NCBI GenBank assembly: GCA_029240775.1
Contig: JARDZQ010000175.1
Coordinates: 1-5,583 of the forward strand
DNA length: 5,583 nucleotides
Reading direction: 5' to 3'
From: Rubrobacteraceae bacterium
GTDB taxonomy: Bacteria > Actinomycetota > Rubrobacteria > Rubrobacterales > Rubrobacteraceae
Part shown: in pieces, positions 5,449 to 5,583 of the stretch
Numbering within the stretch: position 1 is the stretch's first letter
Layout of the letters: each line of letters starts with the position of its first letter
Notes under the pieces: model-generated
The model's input: the letters and a program-made list of their open reading frames with translations, nothing else
What the model was told of the DNA's origin: nothing
Databases searched by the model: none
Program-made: the position numbers and the translations under genes

Positions 5449-5583
5449 TTGAGCACACCCGAGCGACACAGGGAAGCAGACCCCACGATGTGGTCAACCC
5501 TGCTGCGGCGGGGTTGGCGAACTCTTTCCTCCGTCTGCCACACGTGTCCCCAAGCGCTGGGGAGATGGCCTCCAGGGGAGTGG
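5449..5583 (+). CDS. Possible start of a further gene, cut by the window edge
   Basis: A TTG at 5449 is preceded, with a 6-base gap, by AAGGAG (5437-5442), just after the deacetylase stop. It opens a frame of 45 codons with no stop before the window ends. The first residues are STPERHREADPTMW, and a CHTC pair of cysteines lies near residues 32-35. About two thirds of third positions are G or C, in line with the neighbours but not decisive. I do not recognise the protein. An internal ATG at 5488 is an alternative start without a clear Shine-Dalgarno. Confidence 0.35.
   Translation, partial: MSTPERHREADPTMWSTLLRRGWRTLSSVCHTCPQALGRWPPGEW
5540..5563. repeat. Adjacent palindrome and hairpin near the right edge
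   Basis: ACACGTGT (5540-5547) is a perfect 8-base palindrome. It runs into TCCCCA-AGCGC-TGGGGA (5547-5563), a 6-bp stem with a 5-base loop. There is no T-run. It falls inside the possible TTG-started frame, so it may be an accident of coding sequence or, if that frame is false, a regulatory or terminator element. Confidence 0.3.

Noticed and set aside
1..5583. CRISPR array, tRNA, rRNA, insertion sequence or phage-related genes
   Set aside because: No spaced repeat series, cloverleaf, transposase-like protein or terminal inverted repeats were seen.

Overview
The window is about 5.6 kb of GC-rich bacterial DNA. All supported genes lie on the + strand. Strong GC bias at third codon positions, frequent AGG and ATA codons, GTG starts and AGGAGG-type ribosome binding sites fit a high-GC Actinomycetota genome, possibly Rubrobacter-like. 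That placement rests on general impression, not on a marker gene.

Layout. Positions 1-344 hold no convincing gene. They contain a tandem 11-bp repeat carrying TTGACA, a perfect TATAAT box at 219-224, and then a stretch (236-320) that folds on paper into one long, multiply bulged hairpin just before a strong Shine-Dalgarno. This leads into an agmatinase-family ureohydrolase (345-1266). The gene has lost a block of roughly 20 codons and its reading frame near position 525, so it is annotated as broken, although all its visible metal-binding motifs survive downstream of the lesion. An APC-superfamily amino acid/amine permease follows (1346-2890). A 218-base gap with overlapping inverted repeats separates it from a tightly packed set of three genes: two short-chain dehydrogenases (3109-3816 and 3816-4598) and a CE4 polysaccharide-deacetylase-fold hydrolase (4592-5434). 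These three overlap at their stop/start codons and are probably translationally coupled. A possible TTG-initiated reading frame runs off the right edge from 5449.

How the genes may work together. A ureohydrolase, an amine/amino acid permease, two oxidoreductases and a C-N hydrolase-type deacetylase together look like an uptake and breakdown cluster for a nitrogen-containing small molecule, such as a guanidino compound, amide or imide. No gene identifies the substrate. The CE4 protein belongs to the branch that includes HpPgdA-like and imidase/allantoinase-like enzymes, so a small-molecule amidohydrolase role is at least as plausible as cell-wall deacetylation.

Most worth a second look: the structured leader before the ureohydrolase, the disrupted ureohydrolase itself, and apparent active-site substitutions in the first dehydrogenase (His in place of the tetrad Asn) and in the deacetylase (Leu in place of the first metal-binding His).
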